Source of the DNA: Impatiens glandulifera
Taxonomy: Eukaryota; Streptophyta; Magnoliopsida; Ericales; Balsaminaceae
Direction of reading: 5' to 3'
Assembly (NCBI RefSeq): GCF_907164915.1
Contig: NC_061870.1
Location: 3,562,273 to 3,626,272 of the forward strand
DNA: 64,000 bases
The translations under genes and the position numbers were made by a program. Shown one piece after another: positions 34,570 to 45,865 of this stretch (position 1 is the stretch's first letter; each line of letters opens with the position of its first letter). Under the pieces are notes generated by a model. It worked only from the letters and a program-made list of their open reading frames with translations. It was not told the DNA's origin and made no database searches.

Positions 34570-36269
34570 AGTTTGTTTATGGATGTTCGGAGTAAACTCT
34601 CCTACGTCACCCCTTCTTCCAACCATTAGAAAGATTCACTATAATATGATTCGAATCAAATACAGTTTGCACACACTTAGCTCACAGTTGAACAGAACAC
34701 ACTCTGTTCAACTTACAAGATGAAGAATATCACTCAGCTAAAGGATGCTTTGATTCTAACTCTCTCTTGATTAACACACATTACAATCAGGAAAGCAGCT
34801 CACAGTATGAATATTCAAAAGCTTGATTTCTCAGTAATTTTAGTAAGCAAGATGATCGAGAGGTTGTCTGTTGTCCTTAGCAATCTTTAAATATGCACAG
34901 GTACCAACGGTCGAATCTTTAGAATGATACGTGACACTCTTCTATTGGAACGCCTCCATAATACACATCAGACTCTAAATACTAGGATCGTGGCCGTACA
35001 CAACATGTAGTGCGCCTAATATTCTTCAGAGATTTACCGGCAAAACAAGTAGTGGGAAGGATATTCGCTTACGTGTCATTAGTTAATTGGATGTATTGGG
35101 ATGTCGTACTGATCTTCACTAAAAAGTGGAGCAGGAGTAGCGTACATCTGTAGCACGTGGGTAGTTAGGTGCTAGCTTCAAGAAACTACTTAAGCAAAGC
35201 ATTAGACGTATTTCAATTAGACAACCTCGTCTAATGAAATCAAGCGTCCCCGTCTCATAACAGAATCCATTAGACCACCTGGTCTAATGGGATTAGACTT
35301 ACGTCTAATTGCAATCACTTCAGACTAATCTGAAGGAGTTAGACTACACGTCTAACTTTCACCAGTTAGACTGCACGTCTAACTTTCTCTTTTTATTAGA
35401 CTGCACGTCTAACTCACGAGTTAACATGCACGTCTAATTACGGTTCTACTTCAGACTTGTCTGAAGGAGTTAGACTGCACGTCTAACTTTCATAATCCAT
35501 TAGACTGTACGTCTAACTCCACAAGTTAGACTGCACGTCTAATTACGAGTTCTATTAGACTGCACGTCTAACTCCATGAGTTAGACTACATGTCTAATTA
35601 CGGTTCCATTAGACTACACGTCTAACTCCACGAGTTAGACTGCACGTCTAATTACGGTTCCATTAGACTGCACGTCTAACTCAACGAGTTAGACTGCACG
35701 TCTAATTACGGATCCATTAGACTGCACGTCTAACTCCACGAGTTAGAATGCACGTCTAATTACGGTTCCATTAGACTACACGTCTAACTCCACGAGTTAG
35801 ACTGCACGTCTAATTACGGACTCATTAGACTGCACGTCTAACTTTCACCAGTTAGATTGCACGTCTAATTACAGATCCATTAGACTGCACGTTTAACTCT
35901 ACGAGTTAGACTGCACGTCTAATTACGAATTCATTAGACTGCACGTCTAACTTTCACTGGTTATATTGCACGTCTAATTACGGATTCATTAGACTGCACG
36001 TCTAACTTTCACCAGTTAGACTGCATGTATAATTACGGATTCATTAGACTGCACGTCTAATTCCTCCAGTTAGACTGCACGTCTAACTTTGTGCATCTAA
36101 TGCCAAATCGGTCTAATGAACCTCATTAGAACCAAGTCTAATGAAATTGTTTTACAATTCACCTGCATCAAAAACAATTAGACACATATATAATTCATTC
36201 ATCATTTCATCATCAAAATTCCAATAGTCAAACTATTTCAACACATTGTCAAAATAATTTGACCCAACA
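34570..36269 (-). mobile_element. inverted, truncated LTR of the 12-22 kb copia family
   Basis: On the minus strand it starts TGTTGGGTCAAATTATTTTG (36269 downwards) and runs to the GACGTAGGAG...CCGAACATCC block. It stops at about 34570, so roughly 250 bp of the LTR's 3' end is missing. No internal element sequence is attached. It lies inside the gag of the Tnt1-like element, whose middle is also missing, so a deletion probably removed both the LTR end and the gag centre. Confidence 0.85.
35180..36110 (-). repeat. TTAGAC array with a higher-order unit of about 54 bp
   Basis: The same core (minus strand TTAGACGTGCAGTCTAA) as the array at 12240, but here alternate copies are separated by two different spacers (AACTCCACGAG-type and AATTACGG-type). 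The period is therefore two cores, near 54 bp, over about 750 bp. Confidence 0.92.
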
Positions 36270-36820
36270 AAAGTTAGTAAATCTGAAATTCAGAGAAGGT
36301 GCAGGTGTTACTGTGCATTTAAATGAGTTCTAGAGCTTGATTAATCAATTGTCAGTGATGGAGATGACCTTAAAAGATGAGTTGCAAGCCATATTGCTCT
36401 TGAGATCATTGCCCGACAGTTGGGAGACATTGGTTATGACAGTCAGTAATGCATCTCCGAATGGTGTTCTTACTGTGAGTATAGTTACTAGCAGCTTGTT
36501 CAATGAGGAGACAAGAAATAAGTCCACTAATACAAATAGTGCACAGGCCCTTGTCATAGAGAACAGGGGAAGAGGTGAATACCGACAACAATCAAGAGGT
36601 CATAGCAAGTCCAGAGGCAGATCAAAATCTAAGGGAAGACAATGTTATCACTATGGTAAAGAAGGTCACATGAAGAAAAATTGTAGAGCCTGAAAAAGAC
36701 TACAGAATGAAGACAAAAATTAGAAGAAAGATGATGAGATTAGAAATACCACAATAACAGTAACTGCAGATGATGTAGTGATTCTTTCTTGTGAAAAAGA
36801 ACAATATCTACATATAGAAA
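36270..36820 (+). pseudogene. Tnt1-like gag, C-terminal part
   Basis: The frame reads KLVNLKFREGAGVTVHLNEF, stop (TAG where Gln is expected), then SLINQLSVMEM...LLRSLPDSWETLV (UBN2 core), an Arg/Ser/Gly-rich stretch and a zinc knuckle CYHYGKEGHMKKNC. The second cysteine of the CCHC knuckle is replaced by Tyr. The frame stops at 36691-36693. The segment leading to the protease is cut at 36821 by the 14-kb insertion. Confidence 0.88.
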
Positions 36821-36821
36821 G
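36817..36821 (+). repeat. target-site duplication GAAAG, left copy
   Basis: GAAAG directly before the 5' LTR; repeated exactly at 50872-50876. Confidence 0.93.
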
Positions 36822-38301
36822 TGTTAGATAAAAGATAGAGATTCATCCAAAACCCCTTCCCCAAAATTCTTTCGAAAAATTCTCTAACTCTTTTTCAAAA
36901 TCGGCCAAACAAAACAACCGGCCTACGGTTGCAAACTTACATAATTTTGATAATTTTAAATAAAATAATCAAAAAGGGAGAAATTGTTAGATAAATTCAT
37001 ACCGGTTCAAATAAACCTAACTTAAACAAACTTCCTACGCAGGAACAAGGAACCGGACCGGATGAACAAAAGAAAACCAACTGAAGAAACCGAACCGGTC
37101 AAGCCAGCAAACCGATCAAGAATATTCGGCACGCGACCGCACAGAGGAAGGATCGGCCAAAGCCTAAAAGCCAGTTCCATTAAATAGCCGATCAACCCTC
37201 AAGACAAACATAACCGGAATAAGCCCGGTCACTTCACTATCAAAAGATATTCGGCCAAGTCAAGAGGCCGACCTGCACAAGAAGACACTTTGGGTATCTG
37301 TTGAGAATGATACCAAAGGAACAGACTGAATACTTCCATATCCGTGCAAGTCTGAGGAAAGCCTGTAGGCTGCAGAAAACAGTACTACCGGATCCTTCTA
37401 CTTCGGGATAAGCCAGAAAGGAAATCTTCAAAGTACAGACAACTGTCCAAGCAGACAGTGCCTACATTGAGTAAAAGACAAACCCGGCAGGTTTGCTTTA
37501 CAGACCGGCAGGTCTGAAACAGGATGCCAGGTCTGAGATTGACCGTCAGGTCTGAGGAGAAGACCGCAGGTCTGAGACACTGAATCACTGCATCTCTGAT
37601 CAGCCAATCAGATTCAAGGCTTCGAAATATGACCGTTGGCATATTTCACCTATAAAAGGAGGCAGTTGGAGAAGAGTAAATGCAGTTACTAAGCGCGACA
37701 TTAAGAAACATTAAGTGAGACAAGTGAAGCGTTGAGAGCATTTACTACAAGTGATAACAGTGTGGTATCCTAAGAAAGCCTAAGTGCTAAATTCTAAGTG
37801 TGTGTTACAATTTCGGTGTGAATTGTAAAAGTGTTATCGAGCAGGAAATAAGTCTCGATCGAATTGTACTTGTATTCCTTAGTGAATATCCTTCTCGCGG
37901 TTTCGAGAGGAAGGGGTGACGTAGGAGTTTTATCTCCGAACATCCATAAAATCTGTTGTGTTATTTACTTTCTGCCGGCTTCATTATATAACCGACTAAC
38001 TTAACCATACCGCTCCAAACCGACTTTCTACTGACCATACCGAATATCCAGATAACCGAAACCGACCCACCATTCTTCAAATCTCCATCATCCGAAACCG
38101 ACTCCGCCTATCATACACGTGTACCGCTTCAACTTGAAAGCAAACCTCTTCCGCGCTTGAACCTAGTTCAAGGGTTTGTGACAGGTTGTGTAGTATTGAA
38201 ACCCCGGTGTTAATCTCTAACCGGATTAACCACCACCCTACGAATGAGAACCGCTAACCGGTCCAACCCCCGGTCCATCAGCGGCGACCTAGATCCTAAC
38301 A
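36822..38301 (+). repeat. 5' LTR of the 14-kb element (1480 bp)
   Basis: TATA box CTATAAAAGG at 37650-37659 and the conserved GACGTAGGAGTTTTATCTCC block at 37918. The first 163 bp end in a second copy of the polypurine tract followed by a second LTR tip (at 36985). Confidence 0.97.
37650..37659 (+). promoter_or_regulatory. TATA box of the 5' LTR
   Basis: CTATAAAAGG, a canonical plant TATA box about 830 bp into the LTR. Equivalent copy in the 3' LTR at about 50219. Confidence 0.8.
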
Positions 38302-38303
38302 AT

Positions 38304-38315
38304 TGGTATCAGAGC
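38304..38315 (+). other. primer-binding site, initiator-Met tRNA
   Basis: TGGTATCAGAGC two bases after the 5' LTR. Confidence 0.95.
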
Positions 38316-38340
38316 AGTTAGTTTCAATACTCAAGCAAAC

Positions 38341-40188
38341 ATGTATCAAGATAGGCCTCCAATGCTAGAAGGTGATGACTTTGCCAACTGGAAGGCACGC
38401 ATGCACTTGCATCTAGTCACCTTGGATGATGAAATGGAATCCGTTCTAACCGAAGGACCGATAATCATTGATAAAGACAGAAAAGAATGGACGGCTGAAG
38501 ATAGGAGAAGGAACAATCTGGACAACCATGCAAGAAACCGGATCTCCAACAGCGTGGACAGAAATACATACTGCAAGATCAGAGATTGCAAAACTGCAAA
38601 GGAGACTTGGAACACGGTCATCCAGATTTTTGAGGGAAATGAAAGAACCAAAGAGAACAAGATAATGGTGGCCACACAGAAGTTTGAAAGCATCAAAATG
38701 AAACCAGGGGAAACTATGAAGGAATACAGTGACCGGTTCACTGGTGTATTAGATGAGTTAGCAAATCTGGGCAAGAAATACGACAACAAAGAGGTCATTA
38801 TGAAGGTCTTGAGATCTCTTCCGAGTGCTTGGGATATAAAGACGATGGTCATGAGAGAATCAAAGAGCCTACGTAAGATGAAATTATACGATGTATTCGA
38901 AGATCTCAAGGCTTATGAGTTCGAGATGAATTCCAGAACTGACGAGGAAGTCTCGGCCTCAACGTCAACTAGAGCACTGTTCACATCTACGGAACCGGCT
39001 GCACCTACTTCTGTTCCTATATCTACATCTGCACCGGTACCGACTCCTGCACCTGCACCGATCAGAACCGCCGAACAGTTTACTGAGGACGCCATGGCCA
39101 TGCTTGCACAGAAGTTTGGGAGGTTCATGAAAAGGAGCCAACCGACAAACAACTACTATGGTGACAAATCCAATGTAAGATGTTATAACTGTAACTGTAT
39201 GGGACATTTTAAGTGGGAATGCAGGAAACCAAGGAGAGATACACAGAAACCAGACTACCAAAATAACCGGAACAACTATCAACAAACCGGTGAAGGAAGT
39301 GAAGTACCAAAAGCATTGATAGCCGACGATGGAGGAAGCCTATGGGCTCACAGTGACAGTGACGATGACCTCACATGTCTCATGGCAAATGAGGAACAGG
39401 TATTTGACTCTCCTTGTGATGAATTTACTAAAGATGAACTATATGAAGCATTGAATGACATGGTAGAAGAATATAAGAACCTACTGACCATGCTACCTAA
39501 GCATATCAACCTTAAAGCCGACCCCATAGTACCGATCCCAGTAGAACCAGAGGTACCTATCATAACCGAACCGGAAGCTATACAACCCGATGATATCCAT
39601 ACCCTAGAAACCGAATTAGAACTTAAGATCGAACAACCTAGTGAGTCAACTAGAGAACTAACCGAAAAAGAGAATGCCAGATTTCAGTATACGATGGCCG
39701 CCTATAGGAGATCTAGCGATATAGTAAAGAACCTGAATAAAGAATACAGGCATCCACGCTGTAAGAATGGCCTAGGATACACAGAGAACAGACCTAAAGA
39801 CCGAAAATCCATATGGAAAGCAAAGCTTACAAAAGGAAACCTTCCCTTTATAAAATTTCTTAAGAGCACCTGTACAGCTGAAGAAGAGGAGACCGCGTAT
39901 TATAGGGAAGAAAAGACAAAGTATGACTATGTTGGCCCAACCGATTCATGGCTCGACCTTGAGAAAAGGAAAGCAGAAATCCTCAAATATAAGAAAGACT
40001 TCCCTGAACCACGAAGGTCAACCTATAGATCATCAAACCAAAGACCATCATCATTTAGGTCATCTGTAGGGAAACCGAAATACACCAGACCAAGTGTGAG
40101 GAGAACAGTTGAAACTTTAGCAAAGAAGACCGTTCGACTTATCAAGGTTTGGGTACCTAAGGGACTAATCGCATGTGGACCCAAGTAA
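38341..40188 (+). CDS. copia gag polyprotein (UBN2, CCHC zinc knuckle), 615 aa
   Basis: The structural protein of the virus-like particle. ATG 38341 lies 26 bp after the primer site. Residues 10-200 form the UBN2-type gag core ([53 protein letters not shown]). Residues 210-240 are Pro/Ala/Thr-rich. A zinc knuckle [14 protein letters not shown] lies at 281-294 (C281, C284, H289, C294), an acidic SDSDDD segment at about 338-345, then a long hydrophilic C-terminal region to [12 protein letters not shown]. It is larger than Tnt1-type gags, as usual in SIRE-like elements. The frame is intact. It overlaps the pol frame, which is shifted by +1, between 40169 and 40188. The block GGACCCAAG, stop, ATGTGGGTACCAAA is also conserved at 15470-15495 in the other family. 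Confidence 0.95.
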   Translation: MYQDRPPMLEGDDFANWKARMHLHLVTLDDEMESVLTEGPIIIDKDRKEWTAEDRRRNNLDNHARNRISNSVDRNTYCKIRDCKTAKETWNTVIQIFEGNERTKENKIMVATQKFESIKMKPGETMKEYSDRFTGVLDELANLGKKYDNKEVIMKVLRSLPSAWDIKTMVMRESKSLRKMKLYDVFEDLKAYEFEMNSRTDEEVSASTSTRALFTSTEPAAPTSVPISTSAPVPTPAPAPIRTAEQFTEDAMAMLAQKFGRFMKRSQPTNNYYGDKSNVRCYNCNCMGHFKWECRKPRRDTQKPDYQNNRNNYQQTGEGSEVPKALIADDGGSLWAHSDSDDDLTCLMANEEQVFDSPCDEFTKDELYEALNDMVEEYKNLLTMLPKHINLKADPIVPIPVEPEVPIITEPEAIQPDDIHTLETELELKIEQPSESTRELTEKENARFQYTMAAYRRSSDIVKNLNKEYRHPRCKNGLGYTENRPKDRKSIWKAKLTKGNLPFIKFLKSTCTAEEEETAYYREEKTKYDYVGPTDSWLDLEKRKAEILKYKKDFPEPRRSTYRSSNQRPSSFRSSVGKPKYTRPSVRRTVETLAKKTVRLIKVWVPKGLIACGPK

Positions 40189-43100
40189 ATGTGGGTACCA
40201 AATAGTTGTAAATATGTACTTTGTGCAGGATCCAAAGAAACGGCTAGGAAACTCTGAATGGTTCTTGGACAGTGGTTGCTCCAGGCACATGACCGGAAAT
40301 AGCAATCTGCTAACCGACATTAGATCAGTAACCGGTGCTCCTATCACTTTCGGTGACAACTCTAAAGGTAAAACCGTGGGCAAGGGTAAGATTGTCCATG
40401 GTAACCTAACTATTGATAATGTACTTCTAGTTGAAAACCTACGTTTTAATCTACTTAGCATTAGTCAGATGTGTGATGCCGGATACACAGTAGAATTCCT
40501 TAAACATGCATGCTTAGTTAAGAACTCTCAAGGAATAGTACTACTAACCGGAAATAGGATAGGTAACATCTACAAGGTAGACTGGAAAACTAGAGTAGAA
40601 CACCCTATATGCATGATAGCTAAAACTGATCAAACCTGGCTATGGCACAAAAGATTAAACCACCTAAACATGAAAACCTTAAACTACATTCGTGGTAAGA
40701 AACTAGTTGAAGGCATCCCAGATATAGTATTTAACCAGGATAAGGTTTGCTCAGCATGCCAGATGGGTAAACAAACTAGGTCATCATTTAAGAGCAAAGG
40801 AAATCTCCAATCTAGCCGATGCCTAGATCTTCTTCACATGGATTTATTTGGACCGATTCAGGTCATTAGTCTAGGAGGTATGCTTTACACCATGGTAGTT
40901 ATTGATGATTACTCTAGATATACATGGGTCATATTCTTACCATCTAAACGTGAAACGGTATCAAACCTAATCAACCTCCTTAAGCGTTTGCAAAATGAAA
41001 AATCAACTCGCATAAATTGCATTCGAAGCGATAGAGGTACCGAATTTACCAATAGCACACTAACTGCATATCTTGATGAATCCGGCATTAGACACGAGTT
41101 GTCTAGTGCTAGGACTCCTCAACAAAATGGCCTGGCCGAGAGAAGAAACCGGACTCTCAAGGAAGCCGCACGGTCCATGATAGCCGACTCCGGCATTGCT
41201 CAGAAATATTGGGCTGAAGCTATCAACACTGCATGCCATACACAAAATCGGTCTTTGATTAACAGATTTCACAACAAAACACCATATGAGGTTTATTTTA
41301 ACAGAGTTCCCAAACTTAAATACCTCAGGATTTTCGGTTGTAAATGTTATATTCATAATAATGGTAAAACCCAACTCACTGCTTTTGATGCAAAGACCGA
41401 CACCGGCATTATGCTAGGATATTCGTCGGTAAGTAAAGCATATAGAGTATATAACAATAGAACTGCAACCATGGAGGAAACAATTCACGTTGTTTTCGAT
41501 GAATCGGTTGAAAGCAACACTGCTTCATGCTTTGATCTACATAACAGACTGGAAAACAACGATATTCACTCTGATAGCGAAGATGAGACCCCGGTCTTCA
41601 GGGGATTTGTCCATGACCTAATGGGTAATATTGACACCCAGCCGGATCAAGCTGTTTCACAGCAGGAAGCTGACACTTCGGTCCAACCCGAGGAAGCCGG
41701 TCGGTCTGACAATCTTGGTCAGCCTACCGACATGTCTAGCCTTGATCAATTAAACGGTAACTTGGTAGACACCCTTGAACCGAATCTCAGAAGAAACAGT
41801 AAACATCCTCCTGAGCAAATTATAGGTGACCCTTCAGAACCTGTTCGAACTAGGAGTCAACTTCTGGAAGGATATTTTAACTCTGCTTTTATATCCCAGA
41901 TTGAACCGAAAAGAATAGATGAAGCATTGTCAGATCCGGACTGGATCTTGGGAATGCAAGAAGAACTAAACCAGTTCGAGAGTAGTAAAGTCTGGTACTT
42001 AGTTCCCAGACCAAAAGATAAATCGGTCATAGGAACAAGATGGGTATTCAGAAACAAACTCAATGAGGACGGTTTGGTCACGAGGAACAAAGCCAGATTA
42101 GTGGCTCAAGGCTACAAACAGGAAGAAGGCATTGACTTTGAAGAGTCATTTGCCCCTGTAGCCAGGATTGAAGCCATTAGGATTTTTCTTGCATTTGCTG
42201 CTTTCAAAAATTTCAAAGTTTTTCAAATGGATGTTAAAAGTGCATTTCTAAACGGTGATATACGTGAGGAAGTGTATGTTGAACAACCGCCCGGTTTTAA
42301 GAACGCTGCATTTCCAAACCATGTATACCGGCTGAACAAAGCTTTATACGGTCTAAAGCAAGCACCAAGAGCCTGGTATGATACGCTAACCGCATTCCTA
42401 GTAGAGCATGATTTCACCATCGGTTCAGTGGATAAGACCTTGTTCAAATTTGAAAAGAAGGAACATATCCTACTTGTTCAAATCTATGTAGATGATATTA
42501 TTTTTGGTTCCACTGACCCCAAGCTCTGTGACAAATTTTCAAAAATGATGACTGACAAATTTGAAATGAGTATGATGGGAGAATTAAGTTTCTTCCTAGG
42601 TCTTCAGGTTAAGCAACTCAAGGAAGGAACATTCATCAGTCAACCGAAATATACCAAGGAGCTTCTAAAGAAATTCGGTATGGACACCTGCTCCTCGGCA
42701 GCCACTCCAATGAGTTCATCCATTAAATTGGACAGAGATGATGAAGGGCAATCAGTAGATCAGATTGCATACCGGGGCATGATCGGTTCCCTGCTATATC
42801 TGACAGCAAGCAGACCGGACATCCTGTTTGCAGTTGGTGTATGTGGGAGATTTCAAGCAAATCCAAAGCAATCCCACTACACAGCCGTAAAAAAGGATAC
42901 TGAAGTACCTAAAGGGCACACCTGATGTCGGTCTGTGGTACCCAAAGGACTCATCATTCAATCTAACGAGCTATTCAGACGCAGACTATGCAGGCTGCAA
43001 GATTGACAGAAAGAGTACCAGCGGAACATGTCAGTTCCTTGGTGACCGACTGGTATCATGGCATAGCAAGAAGCAGACATCCGTGGCTACATCAACCGCA

Positions 43101-43451
43101 GAAGCTGAATACTTGGCGGCCGGAAGTTGCTGTTCTCAACTTCTCTGGATCCAACAGCAGCTGAAGGACTTCGGTATTACAGCCGAAGAGTCTCCAATTT
43201 TCTGCGACAACACAAGTGCCATTGCGATTACATACAACCCGGTTCTCCATTCCAGAACCAAGCACATCGACATAAGGCATCATTTCATTCGAGAGCATGT
43301 CACGCTGAAGCATATCCGGCTGGAATACGTACCCACCGATCAACAAGTAGCCGATATCTTCACAAAGCCTCTACAGGAAGCTAAGTTTTCTCAATTTAGA
43401 CTTACTCTCGGATTAACCGATATTAGCCAAATCCTTCCAAAGGATACTTAA
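40175..43451 (+). CDS. copia pol polyprotein: protease, integrase, RT, RNase H; one frame shift
   Basis: Residues counted from the first in-frame codon at 40175 (GTG; the first ATG is at 40214). Aspartic protease [13 protein letters not shown] (DSG 32-34). Pre-integrase zinc region H158/H163/C192/C195. Integrase D223 (HMDLFGP), D286 (RSDRGTEF), E322 (AERRN). Acidic linker about 440-560. RT about 605-850 with [12 protein letters not shown] and YVDDIIFGS (771-779). At 42889-42894 a run of six A shifts the frame; with five A the sequence would read on into RNase H ([32 protein letters not shown]), ending at 43451. The 42925 stop is therefore a single-base indel effect and may be a sequencing error. 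Copia order (integrase before RT) is clear. How pol is expressed after gag is unknown. Confidence 0.95.
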
Positions 43452-43964
43452 AGGAAAGTCGGTTCAGACGGACAAACCGGTAACTCTTCCTAAGATGCTG
43501 AACTTTGAATCTTCGGGGTGTCTGTGGAAGAACCGCCCAGTTTATCAGATAGAGTAAACCGACCGGCTACCTGGTGGAAACACCACGTAACCGCATCGGG
43601 ATGAACAACTGAAAGCTGACCGGTTCGGAAGAAGATTATCCCAGATTATTTGACATTCAAACAAAAGAGGAATAATTATCAGAGGTTAAAGGTCTCTGTT
43701 CTGCATCATTACCTTTTAGAATAAACCTGGTCGTGCCTAAAAAGACGTGAAGATCTTTTGATATCTTTCATAGTCCAGGCCTATGACCGACACCTAGACC
43801 TGCAAAGTTACCTATTTTTATGCAAAGACTCTTATCCTGCAGTTAATATACATCACCTCACTTAATGCCCGGACAATAGGCTAGCCCCAAACCAGTATTT
43901 AAAGAGAGCACTCTCTCACTCAAACACTCACAAAACGAAAACACCCTTCTTCCTCTAAGACAAA
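43452..43964 (+). promoter_or_regulatory. leader of accessory gene A with TATA-like box
   Basis: 513 bp without an ORF. TATTTAAAG at 43896-43904, 61 bp before ATG 43965, then a CT/CA-rich leader (CTCTCTCACTCAAACACTC). The layout matches the leaders at 44679-45160 and 45866-46411. Confidence 0.6.
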
Positions 43965-44678
43965 ATGTCTATCTTCACAAATGTCCTACAAGTGAACTTC
44001 GAATCATGCTCCAGTACAGATCACTATGATCTTTACCGAATGATCAAACAGTTGGAGGATACCGGTCTCCAGTACTTCCTGGATGATAATCAACTCATCT
44101 ATCCTCAGTCCGTCATTGAGTTTTTCAACAATGCCAGGGTATACCGGGGGACACCCTACTTCAACACCCACATTCAATCAAAAGTTAGGGGTGCCATCTT
44201 TGACTTCACCGAGCAAGACTTTGCTCGGTGCTTCAATCTGCCCAAACAAGGGCTCACGGACCTTAATCCTCCAGCCGACACCAAGGCTGAAGTTTCTCTC
44301 TCCCTCTCTCGGTCAGATGAGCCCGTCGATGATCATGGCTCCAAATATCCCTTGAAGGCTGAATACCAGCTCCTCAATGACATAATAGGGAGGAGCATCC
44401 TCGGGAAAGATGTAACCCACACATATTGCACGGTAACGTTCAATATGATGGCAGCCATCATAACGAGGACGCCGGTCAACTGGTCCAGGGTGCTGTTCGA
44501 TGTCCTGATCTGGATAATCGGCACCAGGTCGGTGGCGTTCATTCCCCAGATCAGCCGGCTGTTTGAGGAGCTCGGGGTCCCAACCTGTCCAGGCGAAGGT
44601 TTGGACCGCAGCCAAGTGTTCACCAAGGAAATCATCGACTCGTTCTACGATCGGGTTGAAGAGAGGAGGAACCATTAG
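43965..44678 (+). CDS. accessory gene A (237 aa), shared-domain protein of unknown function
   Basis: First of three tandem paralogues after pol. Shared-domain landmarks: TGLQYFL (about 33-39), VIEFFNNARVY (51-61), FARCFNLPKQGLTDL (86-100), LLNDIIGRSIL (135-145), PVNWSRVLFDVL (166-177), FIPQISRLFEELGV (188-201). The whole protein consists of this domain plus a short tail. No signal peptide, membrane span, zinc finger or protease motif was seen. The domain recalls plant transposon-associated proteins of unknown function found downstream of pol in SIRE-like elements; I infer a role in the element's life cycle but cannot name it. It has its own TATA-like box and leader. Confidence 0.85.
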   Translation: MSIFTNVLQVNFESCSSTDHYDLYRMIKQLEDTGLQYFLDDNQLIYPQSVIEFFNNARVYRGTPYFNTHIQSKVRGAIFDFTEQDFARCFNLPKQGLTDLNPPADTKAEVSLSLSRSDEPVDDHGSKYPLKAEYQLLNDIIGRSILGKDVTHTYCTVTFNMMAAIITRTPVNWSRVLFDVLIWIIGTRSVAFIPQISRLFEELGVPTCPGEGLDRSQVFTKEIIDSFYDRVEERRNH

Positions 44679-45160
44679 ATCACTCCTTCTTGCATCCGGT
44701 CATTTTGCTGCATGTACCGGATGCATCATTAGACTATTCAACTCTGACCATATCAGCATCATCCACGTCCACTTCGGTTTTATTTGTGCTTTCTTTAACT
44801 TCATCATTTATGTATGTCATTTTCGGTGTTGTCTCTACAAGTCTTCGGTCTCCATCTAATATATATCATTATGTGTTAAATGCATTTAGTGAGATAATCC
44901 AATTTAATGAGATAACTCCCAACCACCTGCACATTTAATTCCCAACTAATCTAGTTACTTTCCAACGAATATTTATCTCGAGATCTGCAAACCGCTACTT
45001 CCCAATGCACTTTGGAAAGGAAAAGATTCTTTCCTTTAATAAGACAAAACCAACCATCATTGCTCTGTTTTTCCCTCCAAAAACCGACGCTATATAAGGA
45101 GCCATTCCCTTCTCATTTCATCACACCTGAAAGTACAAAATCACTCTCTCTTCTTAAATC
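44679..45160 (+). promoter_or_regulatory. leader of accessory gene B with TATA box
   Basis: 482 bp without an ORF. TATATAAGG at 45091-45099, 61 bp before ATG 45161, then a CATTTCATCACACC-type leader ending CTCTCTCTTCTTAAATC. Confidence 0.7.
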
Positions 45161-45865
45161 ATGCCTAGCAGAACTCTGGGAAATTTTCTGTGCATCGATT
45201 TCAACTCGTGCACGGACATAAGGGATTGTAATGCTAAGACGAGAATCATGTATGACTCCCTTGTTCAAACCGGTCTTCAATCGTTTCTTGAAGAAGCCGG
45301 TCCCATCCTTCTAGATGATGTCAAGGCCTTCTTTCGAAGCGCCTGCATCAGGGGCAAGTATATCGTCTCGACTGTCCGAAACCACACCTTTTGGATCGAC
45401 GAGGATGAATTTTCTTCACTCTTCGATCTACCCGCTGAGGGTTTTTCTGACTTCCCGGCCGTTCAGGACCCTGTGGGAACTGAAACCGCACTTTACCTGT
45501 CGGCCACTTATCTTCCGGTGGCACAGTTTGGGCCAAAAACCCAACTTGCTAGTCACGGTCAGCTCTTGCTCGAAATCGTGACCAGGTCAATCCTATGTCA
45601 ATCTCCCAATCAACGGTATTCCAGAAATACCTACAATATCATGACCAACATCCTTCGCAAATCGGCCATTAACTGGTCATCGGTCATCTGGGAAAACCTA
45701 AAGAACATGGTGCTGACCAAGAAGGGTCTCGGGTATGCACCGCATATCAGCAAGCTGATCCTTGGGTACCGACCGGAGTTCGGACCGGGCACACCGGCCT
45801 CCTCCTCGAACATTCTCAACTGTGTTTCGGCAAGAGAACGACTCTGGAGAATGCCTGTTGAATAG
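45161..45865 (+). CDS. accessory gene B (234 aa), shared-domain protein of unknown function
   Basis: Second paralogue. Landmarks: TGLQSFL, VKAFFRSACIRG, FSSLFDLPAEGFSDF, LLLEIVTRSIL, AINWSSVIWENL, YAPHISKLILG, then GPGTP. It is the closest in layout to gene A and, like it, is only the domain plus a short Ser-rich end. Divergence from A and C is high: only the motif positions align easily. The duplications are therefore old compared with the insertion of this copy, and the frame has been kept open. No targeting or membrane signal was seen. Confidence 0.85.
   Translation: MPSRTLGNFLCIDFNSCTDIRDCNAKTRIMYDSLVQTGLQSFLEEAGPILLDDVKAFFRSACIRGKYIVSTVRNHTFWIDEDEFSSLFDLPAEGFSDFPAVQDPVGTETALYLSATYLPVAQFGPKTQLASHGQLLLEIVTRSILCQSPNQRYSRNTYNIMTNILRKSAINWSSVIWENLKNMVLTKKGLGYAPHISKLILGYRPEFGPGTPASSSNILNCVSARERLWRMPVE

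Noticed and set aside
40183..40231. A possible 44-nt mini-intron (GTAAAT...TTTGTGCAG) joining gag to pol
   Set aside because: Donor- and acceptor-like sites are present in both families, but removing 44 nt does not place gag in the pol frame, and the interval is very short for a plant intron.
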